A stretch of 55,330 nucleotides of DNA from Candidatus Dormiibacterota bacterium (lineage in GTDB: Bacteria > Chloroflexota > Dormibacteria > Aeolococcales > Aeolococcaceae), in assembly GCA_003135895.1 (NCBI GenBank), contig PNBE01000077.1, positions 265 to 55,594 on the forward strand, in the 5' to 3' direction. Below are positions 18,891-28,025 of the stretch, in pieces. The notes under the pieces were generated by a model. The model did no database searches, was not told the origin of the DNA, and worked only from the letters and a program-made list of their open reading frames with translations. The position numbers and the translations under genes are program-made. The first letter of the stretch is position 1, and each line of letters begins with the position of its first letter.

Positions 18891-19754
18891 TCAGCCCCGG
18901 AGACCGTCCAGCACCTGCAGGGCGGTCTCCGGGTTGACGAATGTCGCGGTACCGACCTGGACCGCGCTCGCACCGACAATCAGAAAGTCGCGCGCCGACG
19001 CGGCGTCGACGATGCCGCCAACGCCGATGACAGGAATGTCCACCGCTTCGCAGACAGCGGCGACTGCCGCAAGCGCCAGCGGTTGTATTGCCGGGCCGCT
19101 CAGGCCGCCGTTCCCAAGAGGAAGCACGGATCGCCCGCTCGCGCGGTGGATCTTCCTGCCGATGTAGGTATTCACAGCGGACACGGCGTCGGCGCCAGCA
19201 TCCTCGACGGCCCGCGCCACCGCGGCGATATCGGTGACATTCGGGCTCAACTTCACGATCACACAGCGCTCGGTGACGGCACGCACCGCGGCCACGAGTC
19301 GAGCGGCCGCGACCGGGTCGCGCCCGAAGTCCAGCCCCCGGGCGATGTTCGGGCACGAGATGTTGAGCTCGATGCCGGCCACCTCGTCGATCGGTTCGAG
19401 CACCGTCGTGCAATGCACGTACTCCTCGACCGAGCCGCCAGCGATGTTGACGATGACCTGTATCGCCCAGCCTTTCCATCGTGGAGCGTACTCGGCAGCC
19501 ACGGCGTCGACGCCGGGGTTCTGGAGACCGATGCTGTTGAGCATGCCTCCACCCGTCTCGGCAACGCGCGGCGGCGGATTGCCCTCGCGCGCACGCACGG
19601 TGGTGCCCTTGGTGTACAGCGCGCCTACGCGATTGATATCGATCAGCTGGTCGAGTTCGAAACCGTACCCGGCGGTGCCGCTGGCCAGACCAACAGGGTT
19701 CGGCAGGATCAGGCCGCGGCCGAGATCGACTGCGCCGGATGCGTTCTCGCTCAT
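18891..19754 (-). CDS. pyrD: Dihydroorotate dehydrogenase, catalytic subunit (type 1B)
   Basis: The 287-residue FMN barrel oxidises dihydroorotate to orotate. Motifs are ILPNPVGLASGTAGYG, TKGTTVRAREGNPPPRVAET, GLQNPGVDAVA, GIELNISCPNI with the catalytic Cys region, and NGGLSGPAIQPLAL. Phosphate-binding FMN loops are at IPVIGVGGIVDAASARDFLIVGA. It is paired with PyrK just upstream (ATGA overlap), which defines the type 1B heterotetramer that passes electrons to NAD+ through FAD and a [2Fe-2S] cluster. It is the last gene of the pyr operon. pyrE and pyrF, needed for UMP, are not in the window. Confidence 0.95.
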   Translation of the reverse strand: MSENASGAVDLGRGLILPNPVGLASGTAGYGFELDQLIDINRVGALYTKGTTVRAREGNPPPRVAETGGGMLNSIGLQNPGVDAVAAEYAPRWKGWAIQVIVNIAGGSVEEYVHCTTVLEPIDEVAGIELNISCPNIARGLDFGRDPVAAARLVAAVRAVTERCVIVKLSPNVTDIAAVARAVEDAGADAVSAVNTYIGRKIHRASGRSVLPLGNGGLSGPAIQPLALAAVAAVCEAVDIPVIGVGGIVDAASARDFLIVGASAVQVGTATFVNPETALQVLDGLRG

Positions 19755-20599
19755 GCGACGTCAGCACCCGGAAGCGCGCCGATACCCTCCCAATCGACGT
19801 CGCGCATTGCCATCACCGGACCGTCCGTGCAGCAGAGCCGCCAGACCGACGATCCAGCCTCGTCCAGCGCCGGCAGCGCGCATCCCAGGCAGGTGCCGAA
19901 GCCACAGCCCATCGGGGCCTCGAGCGATGCCTCGAGCGTGGGCGGGAGCTCGGCTCCCGAGTCGACCAGGGTCCGCATCACGGCACCGAGCATTGCGTTG
20001 GGTCCGCACGCGTAGAGCGCGGAGGGGTGCGAGCTCAACGCCTGACCGAGCAGGTCGGTCACGAAGCCGTGGTGCCCGCGAGTGCCGTCATCGGTTGCCT
20101 CGGCCACGACGGGAACCGCCGGACGGGCGAACCGCGAGGCCGGATACAGACGGGTGGCCGTGCGCGCCCCGTTCAAGACAAAAATGTCCTCAACACCACG
20201 GCGGCGAAGTTCGTTGATGAGCAGCGGGAAGGGGGCGCACCCGAGACCACCGGACACGCAGACGACCGGCCCGGCGTCGACCACGCTGAATCCGTGTCCG
20301 AGTGGCCCGAGGGAGTCGAGCGGATCGCCCGGCTGCAACTCCGAGAGCAGCCGCGTTCCGGCGCCGACTGCTTCGAACACGAACCCGCAGGTGTCGTCCT
20401 GGGTCCAGGCGACGCTGAACGGACGTCGAAGCAGCGGCGTGGTGCCCTGGCCGCAGCGCAGCTGCGCAAAGGTCCCAGGCAACGCCGTAGCGGCAAGGTG
20501 CGGCAGCCGCGCCACCAATTCCAGGAGCCCGCCCCCGAGCCGCTCCACCACGAGGACCTCACCCGTCTCGCGAGCGGCCCTGCTCAGATCCGCGGTCAC
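19751..20599 (-). CDS. pyrK: Dihydroorotate dehydrogenase electron-transfer subunit
   Basis: From GTG 20599, which overlaps the carAB stop in a GTGA, the protein is 282 residues. It has an FAD-binding beta-barrel (LLRRPFSVAWTQDD), an NAD-binding region (VCVSGGLGCAPFPLLINELRRRG, YACGPNAMLGAVM) and a C-terminal [2Fe-2S] site with four cysteines in MGCGFGTCLGCALPALDEAG and WRLCCTDGPV. It takes electrons from PyrD and reduces NAD+. The frame is open much further upstream, but that part is antisense-like sequence inside carB. Its place directly before pyrD is the usual PyrK-PyrD order. Confidence 0.94.
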   Translation of the reverse strand: MTADLSRAARETGEVLVVERLGGGLLELVARLPHLAATALPGTFAQLRCGQGTTPLLRRPFSVAWTQDDTCGFVFEAVGAGTRLLSELQPGDPLDSLGPLGHGFSVVDAGPVVCVSGGLGCAPFPLLINELRRRGVEDIFVLNGARTATRLYPASRFARPAVPVVAEATDDGTRGHHGFVTDLLGQALSSHPSALYACGPNAMLGAVMRTLVDSGAELPPTLEASLEAPMGCGFGTCLGCALPALDEAGSSVWRLCCTDGPVMAMRDVDWEGIGALPGADVA

Positions 20600-23500
20600 G
20601 ACACCGCCTGCACCACGCCGTCTCGATAGGCACGCACCGTCGCGACCCGGACGCTCTTCCCTGAAGTGTGGCGGCCGATCGCGTCCACGAGCGCCGCCGC
20701 GGTGTCGAGCGAGGTGCAGCACGGAATCCGGCGTTGCTCGGCGGCCAGCCGAATGCGGTACCCGTCCTTGACGGTTCGCCCGACGGCCGCTGCACCGCCC
20801 CCGTCGGCCCGGAAATCGAGCTCGTCGGTGCCGAAGTTCGAGACGGTGTTGATCACGATGGACACACGTCCGTCCTCGATGACGTCGATGACGTTGGGAC
20901 GCCCGTGGCCGATCTTGCCCACGGACACGGCGGAGATGCCGGCGCTCGCAAGTGCCGCTGCCGTGCCTGAGGTAGCGTAGATCGTGAAGCCGAGCGAGCT
21001 GAGCTGGGCGATGATCGGCAGCGCCTCGCCCTTGTCGACGTCGGCCACGCTGCACAGCGCGCCGCCGCTGGTCGGCACATCGCCGAGTGCGGCGACGAAG
21101 GCCTTCTCGAGCGCGGCGCCAAGATCGGTGTCGATACCCATGACCTCACCGGTCGATTTCATCTCCGGGCCGAGCGCCGTGTCGACGTCGATCAGCTTGA
21201 CCGTCGAGAACACCGGTGCCTTCACGGCAACCAGCGGCCGCGATGGTACGAGACCGGTTGTCCATCCGAGCTCCGCAAGCGTCGCGCCGCGCATGACCCG
21301 GGTGGCGAGCTCGACCATGGGCACGCCGGTCACCTTGCTGAGGAAGGGCACGGTGCGCGAGGCACGCGGATTGACCTCGAGCACGTGGGGGATGCCGCGG
21401 TGGACGGCGAATTGAATGTTGCACAGGCCACGGACGTCCAGTGCGCGCGTGATGCGCACCGTGGCGTCGACGATCAGTGCCCGCACGTCGTCGCCGAGGA
21501 TGCGCGCGGGGTAGGCCGCCATCGAGTCCCCGCTGTGGACGCCGGCGCGCTCCACGTGCTCCATGAGCCCCGGGATGACCACCGTCTCGCCGTCACTGAT
21601 GGCGTCGACGTCGACCTCGGTGCCGAACAGGTAGCGGTCGATCAGCACGGCGCCTCGGCGGTGCGTGCCCTCGGCTGGGAGCGCCGCCATCGCGGCCTCG
21701 AGATATCGCTGCAACTGGCTGCGACTATGCACGATCTCCATCGCCCGTCCGCCCAGGACGTATGACGGTCGCACCAGGACCGGGAAGCCGATCCCGTCTG
21801 CGATGGCGAGCGCCTCGTCGAGATCCGTCGTCGCCGCGCCCTGCGGCTGCGCGATGGACAGCGAGCGCATCAAACCTTCGAACGCACGGCGGTCCTCGGC
21901 AAGATCGATGCTCGCGATGCTGCTCCCGAGGATAGCGAAGCCGGCGCGGTCGAGCGGCTCGGCGAGATTGATCGCGGTCTGACCGCCGAACTGCACCACA
22001 ACCCCGGAGGCCTGCTCCTCGTGCATGATCGCGCTGACCGCCTCCTCGTCGAGCGGCTCGAAATACAGGCGCGTGCTGCAATCGAAGTCGGTGCTCACCG
22101 TCTCCGGGTTGCTGTTGACCATCACAGCGTCCACGCCCTGCGCGCGCAGTGCCATGGCCGCGTGGACACTGCAGTAGTCGAATTCGATGCCCTGGCCGAT
22201 GCGAATCGGACCGCTGCCGAGCACGACCACCGTGTTGGGCGCGGGTGCCGCTGCGGCAGGTCCCTCGTCCTCGGTCTCGTAGGTCGAGTAGTAGTACGGA
22301 GTCACGGCTTCGAACTCGGCAGCGCACGTGTCGACGCACTTGAAGACCGGGTGGATTCCCGCGTCCTGTCTGCGGGCTCGAACGGCGTCCGGCGCGAAAC
22401 CGGTCAGCCCCGCGATGCGGGCGTCGGTCAGGCCGGCGCGCTTGGCGGCGAGGAGTGCGTCGTCATCCAGCGCGTTCCAGCGCAGCCGCTCCTCGCACGC
22501 AACGATGGTGCCGAGTCGGCGCAGGAACCACGCGGAGATGCCGCTGCGCCGTGTCAGATCCTCGGGCGTTGCCCCGCCGCGCAGCGCCTCGAGCAGCGCC
22601 GCCGCGCGCCGGTCATTGGCGACATCGATGAGCACCGGCTCGTGCAGTACCGCCGGGTCCGGTTGCGGTTGCTCGAGGGAGCGCAGCGCTTTGCTGAACG
22701 CTGCCTCGAAGGACCGCTCGATCGCCATCACCTCACCGGTCGACTTCATCTGAGTCCCCAGCCGTCTGTCGGCCTCGGGGAATTTGTCGAACGGCCAGCG
22801 CGGGATCTTGACGACGCAGTAATCGAGTGCCGGCTCGAAGGCTGCGCAGGTCTTGCCCGTCACCGCGTTGGGAATCTGGTCGAGCCGCCGCCCGGCTGCG
22901 ATCTTCGCCGCAACCCTCGCGATCGGGTAACCGGTCGCCTTGGACGCGAGTGCCGACGAGCGTGAGACGCGTGGGTTCACCTCGATGACGTGATACTCGT
23001 GCGATTCCGGCGCGAGCGCGAACTGGACGTTGCAACCGCCCTGGATGTCGAGTGCGTTGATGATGCGCAGCGCCGCGCTGCGGAGTTGCTGGTGCTCCCG
23101 GTCCGTGAGCGTCTGCGCAGGTGCGACCACCATCGAGTCTCCGGTGTGCACGCCCATGGGATCGAGGTTCTCCATGTTGCATACCGTGATGCACGTGCCC
23201 GACGCGTCTCGGATGACCTCGTACTCGATCTCACGCCACCCGGCAACCGAGCGCTCGACCAGCACCTGGCTGATCGGCGACGCCGCGAGACCCGCGAGCA
23301 CGGTTTCCGCATAGCGCTCCTCGGTTTCGCAGAGTCCACCGCCCGTGCCGCCGAGTGTGAACGCAGGACGCACCACCAGCGGAAGCCCCATGCGCTCTCG
23401 CAGCGCTCGCGCTTCCGCGAGTGATGCCACGGTCGCGGACTCCGGTGCCGGCTCGCCGATCGCCGTGAGCAGCTCCTTGAACCGCTCGCGGTCCTCCGCC

Positions 23501-25068
23501 GTCCTGATCGCGCGCAACCCCGTGCCGAGCACACGCACGCCGTGCCGCTCAAGAACACCCGCATCGTCGAGCGCGACCGCCAGGTTCAACCCAGTCTGCC
23601 CACCGAGCGTTGCAAGGAGCCCATCCGGCCGCTCCGCGATGATGATGCGCTCGATGACCTCCACCGTCAGCGGTTCTACATACACCGCGTCCGCCGACGA
23701 GTCGTCAGTCATGATCGTCGCCGGGTTGCTGTTCACGAGCACGACACGGATGCCCTCCTCACGCAACGCCCTGCACGCCTGCGTCCCCGCATAGTCAAAC
23801 TCCGCCGCCTGCCCGATGATCACCGGTCCCGAACCGATCACCAGCACACACTTCGGTTTTTCCGCCGAAAGATCCCGCGTCCCGTCGCTGCCGGCTGAGG
23901 TGGGCCCTGCTCGCCCCGAGCTGCACATCCGCAGGAACTCGTCGAAAACACCAGCACGATCCTGGGGGCCCGGTGCGCCCTCAGGGTGGTACTGCACCGA
24001 AAACGCGGGCAGCTCTCGATGTCGCAGCCCTTCCACACTGTCGTCGTTGAGATTGCGCTCGCTGACGTACCAGCCTGAGCCCGCGGGCAACGATGCGCCG
24101 TCGACCTGGAACTCGTGGTTCTGGGACGTCACGTATACGGTCCCGTGCTCCAGGTCGCGCACCGGGTGGTTGCCACCATGGTGCCCAAACCCGAGACGCG
24201 ACGTGGACGCCCCCGCCGCCTGTCCGAGGATCTGATGGCCGAGGCAGATGCCGAGCATCGGCACGCGCCGTTCGAGGAGGTCCTGACACAGCTGGACCGC
24301 GTGCGGCAGGCGTGACGGATCACCCGGTCCGTTGGAGAGGACGACCCCGTGCGGATCGTGGCGGAGCACATCCTCGATGCGCGCATCCTGGCGAACCAGA
24401 ATCACCTCGGCGCCGCGGCTGCACAGCGCGCGCATCTGGTTCAATTTGACACCGTAGTCGAGGACCACCACACGGAGACCGCTCCACGCGTTCTCGCCGC
24501 CCGAGAGCACAACGCCACGATGCAGCGTCGGGTCGAGCGGCTCCGTGTACGGGCGCCACGGCTCGTCGATCGAGACCATGCCGACCAGGTCCTCGTCGCT
24601 GACGAACGGCGCTGATCGCGCGGCATCCACCTGCTCGGCGGCCGACATCTCCGAGCACGCGACGATCACGCCGCGGAGCGTCCCGTGATTGCGGAGGTGG
24701 CGTGTCAGGGCCCGCGTGTCGACGCCGCGGAGTCCCGGAATCCCATTGCGCTGCAACTCTTCCTCGAGGGTGCGCTGGCCACGCGCGTGTCCGATGTCCG
24801 CCGAGAGCTCGCGCACCACCAGCGCGCGGCACTGGACCCGAGCGGATTCAGCAGTGTCGTCGCGGCAGCCGTAGTTGCCGATCAGCGGATAGGTCATCAC
24901 CACCACCTGACCCGCGTAGGACGGGTCGGTGATCACCTCCTGGTAGCCGGTCATGCAGGTGTTGAAGACCACTTCGCCGTTCTGCGCCTGTGCGAGGGGC
25001 GCGCCAAAGAGAATCCCTTCGTACGTCGCGCCGGATTCGAGGGCGAGGCGCCCGCGCATTTCAGGCAT
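20596..25068 (-). CDS. carAB: Carbamoyl-phosphate synthase, fused small (glutaminase) and large subunits
   Basis: One continuous 1490-residue frame contains both subunits. Residues 1-382 are CarA: an N-terminal domain (FNTCMTGYQEVITDPSYAGQ) and a class I glutaminase with nucleophile Cys275 (GICLGHQ) and His361/Glu363 (QYHPEG). Residues about 383-404 are a Gly/Ser/Thr-rich linker. From about 405 comes a full CarB: first ATP-grasp half (GSGPVIIGQAAEFDY), an oligomerisation part, second half (GSGPIRIGQGIEFDY) and an MGS-like allosteric domain (LAAEQRRIPCCTSLD). No stop and no ribosome-binding site lies at the junction. It makes carbamoyl phosphate from glutamine, bicarbonate and 2 ATP. ATG 25068 overlaps the pyrC stop by 8 nt. 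Separate carA and carB genes are the bacterial norm; fusion is typical of eukaryotic CPS. Confidence 0.95.
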   Translation of the reverse strand: MPEMRGRLALESGATYEGILFGAPLAQAQNGEVVFNTCMTGYQEVITDPSYAGQVVVMTYPLIGNYGCRDDTAESARVQCRALVVRELSADIGHARGQRTLEEELQRNGIPGLRGVDTRALTRHLRNHGTLRGVIVACSEMSAAEQVDAARSAPFVSDEDLVGMVSIDEPWRPYTEPLDPTLHRGVVLSGGENAWSGLRVVVLDYGVKLNQMRALCSRGAEVILVRQDARIEDVLRHDPHGVVLSNGPGDPSRLPHAVQLCQDLLERRVPMLGICLGHQILGQAAGASTSRLGFGHHGGNHPVRDLEHGTVYVTSQNHEFQVDGASLPAGSGWYVSERNLNDDSVEGLRHRELPAFSVQYHPEGAPGPQDRAGVFDEFLRMCSSGRAGPTSAGSDGTRDLSAEKPKCVLVIGSGPVIIGQAAEFDYAGTQACRALREEGIRVVLVNSNPATIMTDDSSADAVYVEPLTVEVIERIIIAERPDGLLATLGGQTGLNLAVALDDAGVLERHGVRVLGTGLRAIRTAEDRERFKELLTAIGEPAPESATVASLAEARALRERMGLPLVVRPAFTLGGTGGGLCETEERYAETVLAGLAASPISQVLVERSVAGWREIEYEVIRDASGTCITVCNMENLDPMGVHTGDSMVVAPAQTLTDREHQQLRSAALRIINALDIQGGCNVQFALAPESHEYHVIEVNPRVSRSSALASKATGYPIARVAAKIAAGRRLDQIPNAVTGKTCAAFEPALDYCVVKIPRWPFDKFPEADRRLGTQMKSTGEVMAIERSFEAAFSKALRSLEQPQPDPAVLHEPVLIDVANDRRAAALLEALRGGATPEDLTRRSGISAWFLRRLGTIVACEERLRWNALDDDALLAAKRAGLTDARIAGLTGFAPDAVRARRQDAGIHPVFKCVDTCAAEFEAVTPYYYSTYETEDEGPAAAAPAPNTVVVLGSGPIRIGQGIEFDYCSVHAAMALRAQGVDAVMVNSNPETVSTDFDCSTRLYFEPLDEEAVSAIMHEEQASGVVVQFGGQTAINLAEPLDRAGFAILGSSIASIDLAEDRRAFEGLMRSLSIAQPQGAATTDLDEALAIADGIGFPVLVRPSYVLGGRAMEIVHSRSQLQRYLEAAMAALPAEGTHRRGAVLIDRYLFGTEVDVDAISDGETVVIPGLMEHVERAGVHSGDSMAAYPARILGDDVRALIVDATVRITRALDVRGLCNIQFAVHRGIPHVLEVNPRASRTVPFLSKVTGVPMVELATRVMRGATLAELGWTTGLVPSRPLVAVKAPVFSTVKLIDVDTALGPEMKSTGEVMGIDTDLGAALEKAFVAALGDVPTSGGALCSVADVDKGEALPIIAQLSSLGFTIYATSGTAAALASAGISAVSVGKIGHGRPNVIDVIEDGRVSIVINTVSNFGTDELDFRADGGGAAAVGRTVKDGYRIRLAAEQRRIPCCTSLDTAAALVDAIGRHTSGKSVRVATVRAYRDGVVQAVS

Positions 25069-26404
25069 TGGTGACCCGTTCCGATGTGACCGGCACGCGT
25101 GCCGGGTCCTGATGGATGACGCGTCCGCCGGCCAGGGTGAGCAGCACCGTTCCGCGAAGCTTCGCGCCCAGGAGCGGTGTGTTGCGTGAGCGCGACTGTA
25201 GCGGGGTCTCTCCGACGGTCCACTCGGTGTTCGGATCGAACAGCGTGCAGGTGGCCGACTCGCCGATCCGCAGACGAGGCTCCGGGATACCCGATCCCGG
25301 CCCGAGAATCCGGTGCGGTCCAACTGTCATGCGCTCGACGAGCGTCGCCAGCCACTCCCCTCCCATGCCACCGATGGTGATGCAGGTTGCGAGTGCTGTC
25401 TCGAGACCGATCATGCCCGGCGCCGCGTCGTCATAGGCGAGTGATTTCTCGGCGGCAGGGTGTGGTGCATGATCGGTCGCCACCGCCTCGATGAGGCCTT
25501 CGCGGAGCGCGCGCACGAGCGCGTTCCGGTCGCGTTCGGCGCGCAACGGCGGGTTCACCTTGCGCAGCGACTGTGGGTCCGGTTCCTCGGCAACCGGCAG
25601 CCACATCGACAGGTGATGGGGCGTGACCTCGGCACTGACACCCAGCCCCTGGTGACGTGCGCGTCGCAGCGACGCGACCGATCCTTCGGACGACAGATGC
25701 TGGAGATGCAGGTGTCCTGAGCGCGCGTGCGACAGCGCCCGAATCGCGAGATTCACAGCGCGGGTCTCGGTTTCCGCGGGACGGATCGGACTGCGCGTCA
25801 CCGAGCCCTGGGTCGCGTTGGCCTGCGCGATCATCTCCTCGTCCTCGGGGTGCACGAAGACCGCACGGGAGAGGTGCGCCGTCTCAGCGAGCGCTATCGC
25901 CAGCTGACGTGGAGACACACCGTTGCGTCCGTCGTCGCCGACCGCAACCGCTCCCGCCTCGATGCACTTGCGGATGTCGACGAGCTCGGCGCCCTCGAGC
26001 CCGCGGGTCAGCGCGGCAACCTGGAGGATCGATACGGGCAGATTGCTTGCGGCGAGTCGCGCCTCGGCAACCCGCTCCGGTGTGTCGATCGGCGGCGTGG
26101 TGTTGGCCATGGCGACGATGTGCGTATATCCGCCTGCAGCGGCTGCCCGCGTGCCGCTCTCCAGCGTCTCCGAGTGGTCATCACCGGGCTGACGCAGGTG
26201 GGCGTGCAGGTCGATGAACCCCGGGCAGAGCACGCAGGGCTCCGCGCCCGCAGCAGGCGTCAGGTCGACAACCGGCACGCCCGCCGCGTCGATGTGGTGG
26301 TAGATGGCCAGGATCTTCCCGCCGTCCAGCCAGACATCCTGACCGGCCGAGTCCAGGCGGCCGAGGGGGTCGATGACGCGTACGCCGCGCAGGATTGCGT
26401 TCAC
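25061..26404 (-). CDS. pyrC: Dihydroorotase
   Basis: A 447-residue amidohydrolase that cyclises N-carbamoyl-aspartate to dihydroorotate. It has CPGFIDLHAHLRQPGDDHSETLESG with the HxH zinc ligands and the Arg/Asn-type substrate contacts, AVGDDGRNGVSP, VFVHPEDE, HLHLQHLSSEGSV, EVTPHHL and AVATDHAPHPAAEK, whose Asp is the catalytic base. This is the type I (long, PyrC/hydantoinase-like) class. GTG 26404 forms a GTGA overlap with the pyrR stop. The final codons overlap the carAB start (ATGCCTGA), so the whole pyr operon is tightly coupled. Confidence 0.95.
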   Translation of the reverse strand: MNAILRGVRVIDPLGRLDSAGQDVWLDGGKILAIYHHIDAAGVPVVDLTPAAGAEPCVLCPGFIDLHAHLRQPGDDHSETLESGTRAAAAGGYTHIVAMANTTPPIDTPERVAEARLAASNLPVSILQVAALTRGLEGAELVDIRKCIEAGAVAVGDDGRNGVSPRQLAIALAETAHLSRAVFVHPEDEEMIAQANATQGSVTRSPIRPAETETRAVNLAIRALSHARSGHLHLQHLSSEGSVASLRRARHQGLGVSAEVTPHHLSMWLPVAEEPDPQSLRKVNPPLRAERDRNALVRALREGLIEAVATDHAPHPAAEKSLAYDDAAPGMIGLETALATCITIGGMGGEWLATLVERMTVGPHRILGPGSGIPEPRLRIGESATCTLFDPNTEWTVGETPLQSRSRNTPLLGAKLRGTVLLTLAGGRVIHQDPARVPVTSERVTNA

Positions 26405-26976
26405 GGCTGGACGCCCCGGCGCAGCCAGGCGCCGTCGACACCGTCGACCTCGCGAAGGCGGACGAAGACGCGATCACCGGGAGCGGTCGGCACGTTCTTG
26501 CCGACGTAGGTGGCCCGCAGCGGCAGCTCGCGATGGCCCCGGTCGATGAGCGTCAGAACCTCGACTGCCGCTGGACGGCCGCAGTCGACCAGGGCGTCGA
26601 GCGCCGCTCGAAGGGTGCGGCCGGTGTACAGCACGTCGTCCACGACGATCACAACGGAGGCGTCGATCCGCGGTGCCGGACCGCCGTCGACGTCGTACAG
26701 GGCCGGGTGCGGCGCCGCCGGGCGCGGGCGGTCATCGCGATGCGCGCTCGGGTCGAGCGCGGCAACCGGTGGTGGTGTGTGACCCAGGCGCGCTAGCTGG
26801 TGCGCCACGGCGCGAGCCAGCGGGACGCCCCGGGTCGGGATGCCGACCAGCACCACGCAGTCGAGCACCGGATGACGCTCGGCAATCTCATGCGCGAGAC
26901 GCATGGTGATGCGCTGCATGGCCCCGGCATCGAGGAGCTGGGGGCCGTCATCGAGCGATTCCGCGAGGCCGGTCAC
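26401..26976 (-). CDS. pyrR: Bifunctional pyr operon regulator / uracil phosphoribosyltransferase
   Basis: From GTG 26976 the protein is 191 residues, normal for PyrR. It shows LDAGAMQRITMRLAHEIAERH, VLVGIPTRGVPLARAVAHQL and the PRPP loop VVIVVDDVLYTGRTLRAALDALVD, ending with LTLIDRGHRELPLRATYVGKNVPT, all typical. PyrR binds a conserved loop in pyr mRNA leaders when UMP is abundant and lowers expression; many members also make UMP from uracil. A matching loop lies in the pyrB leader at 27987-28001. It starts 10 nt after the pyrB stop. Residues around 75-95 include an Arg/Pro/His-rich insertion slightly longer than in Bacillus PyrR. Confidence 0.93.
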   Translation of the reverse strand: MTGLAESLDDGPQLLDAGAMQRITMRLAHEIAERHPVLDCVVLVGIPTRGVPLARAVAHQLARLGHTPPPVAALDPSAHRDDRPRPAAPHPALYDVDGGPAPRIDASVVIVVDDVLYTGRTLRAALDALVDCGRPAAVEVLTLIDRGHRELPLRATYVGKNVPTAPGDRVFVRLREVDGVDGAWLRRGVQP

Positions 26977-26986
26977 GACATCACCG

Positions 26987-27916
26987 TCATGCCAGGAGCA
27001 TCTCGAGCAGCGCCATCCTGATGGCGACGCCATTCGCCGCCTGGCGGAAATACGCCGCCCGCGGATCCGCGTCCACCTCCGGCGCGATCTCATCGACCCG
27101 CGGCAACGGATGCATCACGATCGCGGTCGCAGGAAGCTGGCGCATGATCGCGCCGTCGATGCGGATCGCGGTCCTGGCCTGCTCGTACTCGACGGGATCG
27201 GTGAAGCGCTCCTTCTGCACACGGGTCTGGTAGACGACGTCGACGTCGTCCAAAACGTCCGTGAGTTGATCCGCGAGCCGGCACTCGACTCCGCGAGCCT
27301 CGAGGCGGGCGAGGATGTCGCCTCCCACCTGGATCACCGCGGGTGCGACAAAGGCCAGGCGCACTCCGGGGTAAAGCGCCAGGAGCAGTGCGAGGGAACG
27401 CGCCGTTCTGCCGAAACGGAGGTCACCGCAGAACGCGACGCGCACGCCCTCGACGCTGCCGAGCTCGCGCTCGATGGTGTAGAGGTCGAGCAACGCCTGG
27501 GTTGGATGCTCGCCCGGCCCGTCCCCTGCGTTGACCACCGGCACCGACGCGACACTCGCTGCTCGAGCAGCAGCTCCCGCCTCGTCGTGGCGCAGGACGA
27601 TGATGTCGGCGTACGACGACACCATGCGCACCGTGTCCTCGAGCGTCTCGCCCTTGATCGCGCTGGAGAAAGTGTGCGCCGCCTCGGTCCCGATCACGGA
27701 GCCGCCGAGGCGGAGCATCGCTGATTCGAAGCTCAAGCGCGTACGAGTGCTCGGCTCGTAGAACAGGGTCGCCATCACAAGGTGCGCCAGCCGGTCGTCG
27801 CGAATGCCGGCAAGGGCGGTGGCGCGGACGAAGAGGAGGTCGAGCAACTCGCGATCGAACTGCTCGGCGGAGATCACATGGCCGAGTGTCCGGTTTCGCG
27901 CAGTTGTTGCCGTCAT
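26987..27916 (-). CDS. pyrB: Aspartate carbamoyltransferase catalytic subunit
   Basis: From ATG 27916 the protein has 309 residues. It joins carbamoyl phosphate and aspartate, the first committed step to UMP. Motifs are LFYEPSTRTRLSFESAMLRLGG (carbamoyl-phosphate loop), SAIKGETLEDTVRMVSSYAD, VPVVNAGDGPGEHPTQALLDLYTI, VAFCGDLRFGRTARSL and HPLPRVDEI. No pyrI is present. The TTG at 27952 is in frame but lies inside the structured leader and is not needed for homology. It is the first gene of the operon and is preceded by a PyrR-responsive leader. Carbamoyl phosphate would come from the fused CarAB encoded three genes downstream. Confidence 0.95.
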   Translation of the reverse strand: MTATTARNRTLGHVISAEQFDRELLDLLFVRATALAGIRDDRLAHLVMATLFYEPSTRTRLSFESAMLRLGGSVIGTEAAHTFSSAIKGETLEDTVRMVSSYADIIVLRHDEAGAAARAASVASVPVVNAGDGPGEHPTQALLDLYTIERELGSVEGVRVAFCGDLRFGRTARSLALLLALYPGVRLAFVAPAVIQVGGDILARLEARGVECRLADQLTDVLDDVDVVYQTRVQKERFTDPVEYEQARTAIRIDGAIMRQLPATAIVMHPLPRVDEIAPEVDADPRAAYFRQAANGVAIRMALLEMLLA

Positions 27917-27947
27917 GTCGCCTTCGCCCTCCAGCCCGGCGAGTTCG

Positions 27948-27986
27948 GGCAAGGGCGGCCGCGCAGCAGCGCCGCGATCCCTTGCC
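27948..27986 (-). promoter_or_regulatory. GC-rich hairpin in the pyrB leader (candidate attenuator)
   Basis: GGCAAGGG and CCCTTGCC pair perfectly (8 bp) around an inner GCGC-TGCT-GCGC hairpin. It begins directly after the PyrR-binding loop and ends 31 nt before the pyrB ATG. There is no U-run, so classic intrinsic termination is unlikely; it may act at translation, or with Rho. A weaker CCCG/CGGG hairpin follows. Confidence 0.6.
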
Positions 27987-28001
27987 GGCCTCTCCGGACC
28001 T
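27987..28001 (-). promoter_or_regulatory. PyrR-binding loop in pyr operon leader
   Basis: In the transcript the sequence is GGUC-CGGAGA-GGCC. The hexaloop fits the CNGNGA consensus of PyrR anti-antiterminator loops, and the flanking GGUC/GGCC close it with the expected U-G pair, giving UCCNGNGAGG exactly. It lies about 71-85 nt upstream of the pyrB ATG and the same operon encodes PyrR, so autoregulation by UMP/PyrR is well supported. Confidence 0.85.
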
Positions 28002-28025
28002 GCTTGAAGTGGATGCGTTTCGCGG

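Noticed and set aside
20600-21055. Upstream extension of the PyrK frame into carB.
   Set aside because: GTG 20599 forms a GTGA junction with carAB and PyrK homology begins there.
25069-25323. An 85-codon N-terminal extension of the CarAB frame.
   Set aside because: The residues are Arg/Ser-rich, lie inside pyrC, and ATG 25068 forms the expected overlap with the pyrC stop.
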